DNA from: CAZLLV01 sp964560325 | GTDB taxonomy: Bacteria > Acidobacteriota > Thermoanaerobaculia > Multivoradales > DATKCC01 | Length of the DNA stretch: 8,354 nt | Assembly (NCBI GenBank): GCA_964560325.1 | Contig: CAZLLV010000041.1 | Span: forward strand, 1 to 8,354 | Direction of reading: 5' to 3' | In this document: positions 6,914 to 8,354 of the stretch, piece by piece | Layout of the letters: every line of letters starts with the position of its first letter | Numbering within the stretch: position 1 is the stretch's first letter | Translations under genes and position numbers: made by a program | Notes under the pieces: generated by a model | What the model was told of the DNA's origin: nothing | The model's database searches: none | The model's input: only the letters and a program-made list of their open reading frames with translations

Positions 6914-8251
6914 CGCCACCGGCTCGGGCGCGTCCGGGATCGCGTCGGGCAGATCGTCCTCGACCCGGCGCACCCGGGGCTGGAGGTAGCCGCCGGCCGA
7001 GAGGAGCATCATGAGCGCGCCCAGGACCACGAAGAGGAAGCCGATCCCGCGGCCCTCGCCCACCCCCAGAACCCGTCCCACGCTCCCGGCCAGCGGCGCG
7101 CCCGGCGCCATCCACGGGTCGAGCAGCCCGTCCACCAGCGGCCCGGCCAGGAGGTAGGCGATCGGCGCCGTGAACTGGGCGATCAGCCGGCGCACGGCGA
7201 ACACTCGCCCCTGGACCTCCGGCGGCACCTTCGACTGCCAGATCGCCTGGCTCGAGCCGTTCAGGATCGGGGCGGCGAAGAGGGCCACGAAGAGGGCGCC
7301 GCCCACGAGGTAGGGGTCGGGCCGCAGGCCGGCGGCGGCGATGCCGACCCCCATCACCAGGCCCATGGAGAGAACGCCGTGGATGCGCCGCTCCGGGCCG
7401 CCGTGGGCGCTCATCACGGCGGCGCCGGCCAACATCCCGGAGTTGAGGGCGGTCAGCACCAACCCCAGGATCGCCGCGTCGGCGAAGCCGAGCACCATCG
7501 GAGTGACCAGCACGACCACGAAGCCGAGCACCAGGTTGGCGGCGGCGAAGTAGACCAGCAGGCCCACCAGGCCGGGCCGCTCCCGGATGAAGGTCCAGCC
7601 GAAGAGGGCCTCGCGCCAGATCGAAGGCTTCTCCACGTCCTCTGGGCGCCTCGGCGGAGACGGGATGCGCACCAGGAGGAGGCCGAGGGCGGCGATCGCG
7701 AAGGTGACGAAGTCGGTGATCAGCACTCCGGCCATGCCCACCGTCACCAGCAGGAAGCCCGCCGGCGCCGGGGCCAGCGTGCCGGCCGCCGCCTGCCCGA
7801 ACTGCATCATGCCGCTGATCCGCCCCAGGTGCTTCTTCGGTACCAGGAGCGTGCTCGACGCCACGTAGGCGGGCCACTGGAACGCCTCGGCGAGGGACCC
7901 GACCGTGACGAAGACATAGACGTGCCAGGTCGCCAGCTCGCCGGTCCAGAGGAGGACGGCCAGGCCGACGGTGGCGACGCCCGCCGCCGTGTCCGACCCC
8001 AGCATGGTGCGGCGCCGGTCCCAGCGGTCGACCAGGGCGCCGGCGAAGGGCGCCAGCAGGAGCCCCGGCAGCCGCGCGAAGAGGGCGATCAGGGCGAACA
8101 GCGTGACCGATCCGGTGGACTGGTACACCCAAACGCCCAGGGCGAAGCGCGTGAGCCCGGAGCCGACCAGCGAGACGAGCTGGCCGGCCCAGACCACCAG
8201 GAAGGCCCGGAAGCCGGTGGCGCGCGGCGGGCCGTCCGCCGGCTCGGTCAC
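6911..8251 (-). CDS. MFS exporter, DHA3/MFS_3-like (probable cluster efflux pump)
   Basis: Inner-membrane secondary transporter of 446 residues with about twelve hydrophobic segments, probably driven by the proton gradient. Helix 1 is near 14-42 and helix 2 near 49-73. The MFS signature loop GALVDRWDRRR at 71-81 follows helix 2. A central cytoplasmic loop (about 197-227) is rich in Arg, Pro and Glu and separates the two six-helix halves. The second half ends near 425, followed by an acidic tail (EDDLPDAIPDAPEPVA). A Gly/Pro-rich loop before the last helix (PWMAPGAPLAG and GEGRGIG) resembles MFS proteins I recall from NRPS and PKS clusters. Length is normal for the family. Start is GTG, overlapping the previous gene's stop as GTGA, so translation is probably coupled; no other start codon lies upstream in frame in the window. 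Likely role: export of the peptide product or self-resistance. The substrate is unknown. Confidence 0.92.
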   Translation of the reverse strand: MTEPADGPPRATGFRAFLVVWAGQLVSLVGSGLTRFALGVWVYQSTGSVTLFALIALFARLPGLLLAPFAGALVDRWDRRRTMLGSDTAAGVATVGLAVLLWTGELATWHVYVFVTVGSLAEAFQWPAYVASSTLLVPKKHLGRISGMMQFGQAAAGTLAPAPAGFLLVTVGMAGVLITDFVTFAIAALGLLLVRIPSPPRRPEDVEKPSIWREALFGWTFIRERPGLVGLLVYFAAANLVLGFVVVLVTPMVLGFADAAILGLVLTALNSGMLAGAAVMSAHGGPERRIHGVLSMGLVMGVGIAAAGLRPDPYLVGGALFVALFAAPILNGSSQAIWQSKVPPEVQGRVFAVRRLIAQFTAPIAYLLAGPLVDGLLDPWMAPGAPLAGSVGRVLGVGEGRGIGFLFVVLGALMMLLSAGGYLQPRVRRVEDDLPDAIPDAPEPVA

Positions 8252-8354
8252 CAGGGCACCCGCTGTCCCATCTCCGGTAGCTCGGGACGCGGCCAGCCGC
8301 TCGGGCCGAGCTCTTCGACGATCGCCGCCTCGAGCACCTTGCGCGCCGGGTCCT
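8248..8354 (-). CDS. C-terminal end of an unidentified protein (5' part outside window)
   Basis: The last 34 codons of a reading frame that enters from the right edge and ends at TGA (8248-8250). The visible residues begin DPARKVLEAAIVEELG and end in PEMGQRVPW. They look like a real protein tail: a short amphipathic helix with alternating Ala, Glu and Leu, then a Pro-rich end. The stop overlaps the MFS start as GTGA, a common arrangement for co-translated genes, so this gene and the MFS gene are probably in one operon. Too little is visible to assign a family. It could be a biosynthetic enzyme of the same cluster, but that rests on context alone. Confidence 0.7.
   Translation of the reverse strand, partial: DPARKVLEAAIVEELGPSGWPRPELPEMGQRVPW

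Noticed and set aside
6882..8132. Alternative minus-strand frame across the MFS gene
   Set aside because: The translation is Arg/Pro/Gly-rich and lacks membrane segments, while the other frame gives twelve hydrophobic segments and the MFS loop motif.
1..8354. CRISPR array, insertion sequence or phage-derived gene
   Set aside because: No regularly spaced repeats, no transposase or integrase motifs and no terminal inverted repeats were seen. The only long repeats are the paralogous condensation-domain motifs.

Overview
The window is very GC-rich (my estimate is about 70% or more by eye, not computed). It looks like part of a biosynthetic gene cluster from a diderm bacterium. It holds three recognisable large genes and the tail of a fourth. 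One is an outer-membrane-type DUF5916 beta-barrel protein with an N-terminal family-9 carbohydrate-binding-like domain. That family is common in Acidobacteriota, Gemmatimonadota and Bacteroidota. With the high GC and a modular NRPS, this suggests Acidobacteriota or a similar lineage; the placement is inference, since there is no rRNA or other phylogenetic marker here.

Layout. Bases 1-4374 (minus strand) are the 5' part of a nonribosomal peptide synthetase gene that runs off the left edge. The visible protein (1458 residues) has the order condensation - adenylation - carrier protein - condensation. The ten specificity residues of the adenylation domain read D-L-F-N-N-A-L-T-Y-K, a signature known for alanine. 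Bases 4375-4651 are a divergent intergenic region with a locally AT-richer stretch, three short inverted repeats and a strong ribosome binding site at its right end. Bases 4652-6910 (plus strand) are the DUF5916/CBM9-like protein with a signal peptide. Bases 6911-8251 (minus strand) are a 12-helix MFS exporter of the DHA3/MFS_3 type; its stop codon directly abuts the stop of the DUF5916 gene. Bases 8248-8354 (minus strand) are the last 34 codons of an unrecognised gene, overlapping the MFS start by four bases.

How the genes may fit together. The NRPS would add L-alanine to an acyl or peptidyl donor supplied by another protein and pass it on to a second module. The MFS protein is a plausible inner-membrane exporter of the product or a self-resistance pump. 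The DUF5916 protein, divergently transcribed from the NRPS, could be an outer-membrane partner, but nothing in the sequence proves a link to the pathway. I found no tRNA, rRNA, CRISPR array, insertion sequence or phage gene. Nothing here clearly amounts to a wholly new system. The points most worth a second look are the DUF5916 gene lying between the NRPS and its likely exporter, the paired palindromes in that gene's leader, and the zero-gap convergent stops.
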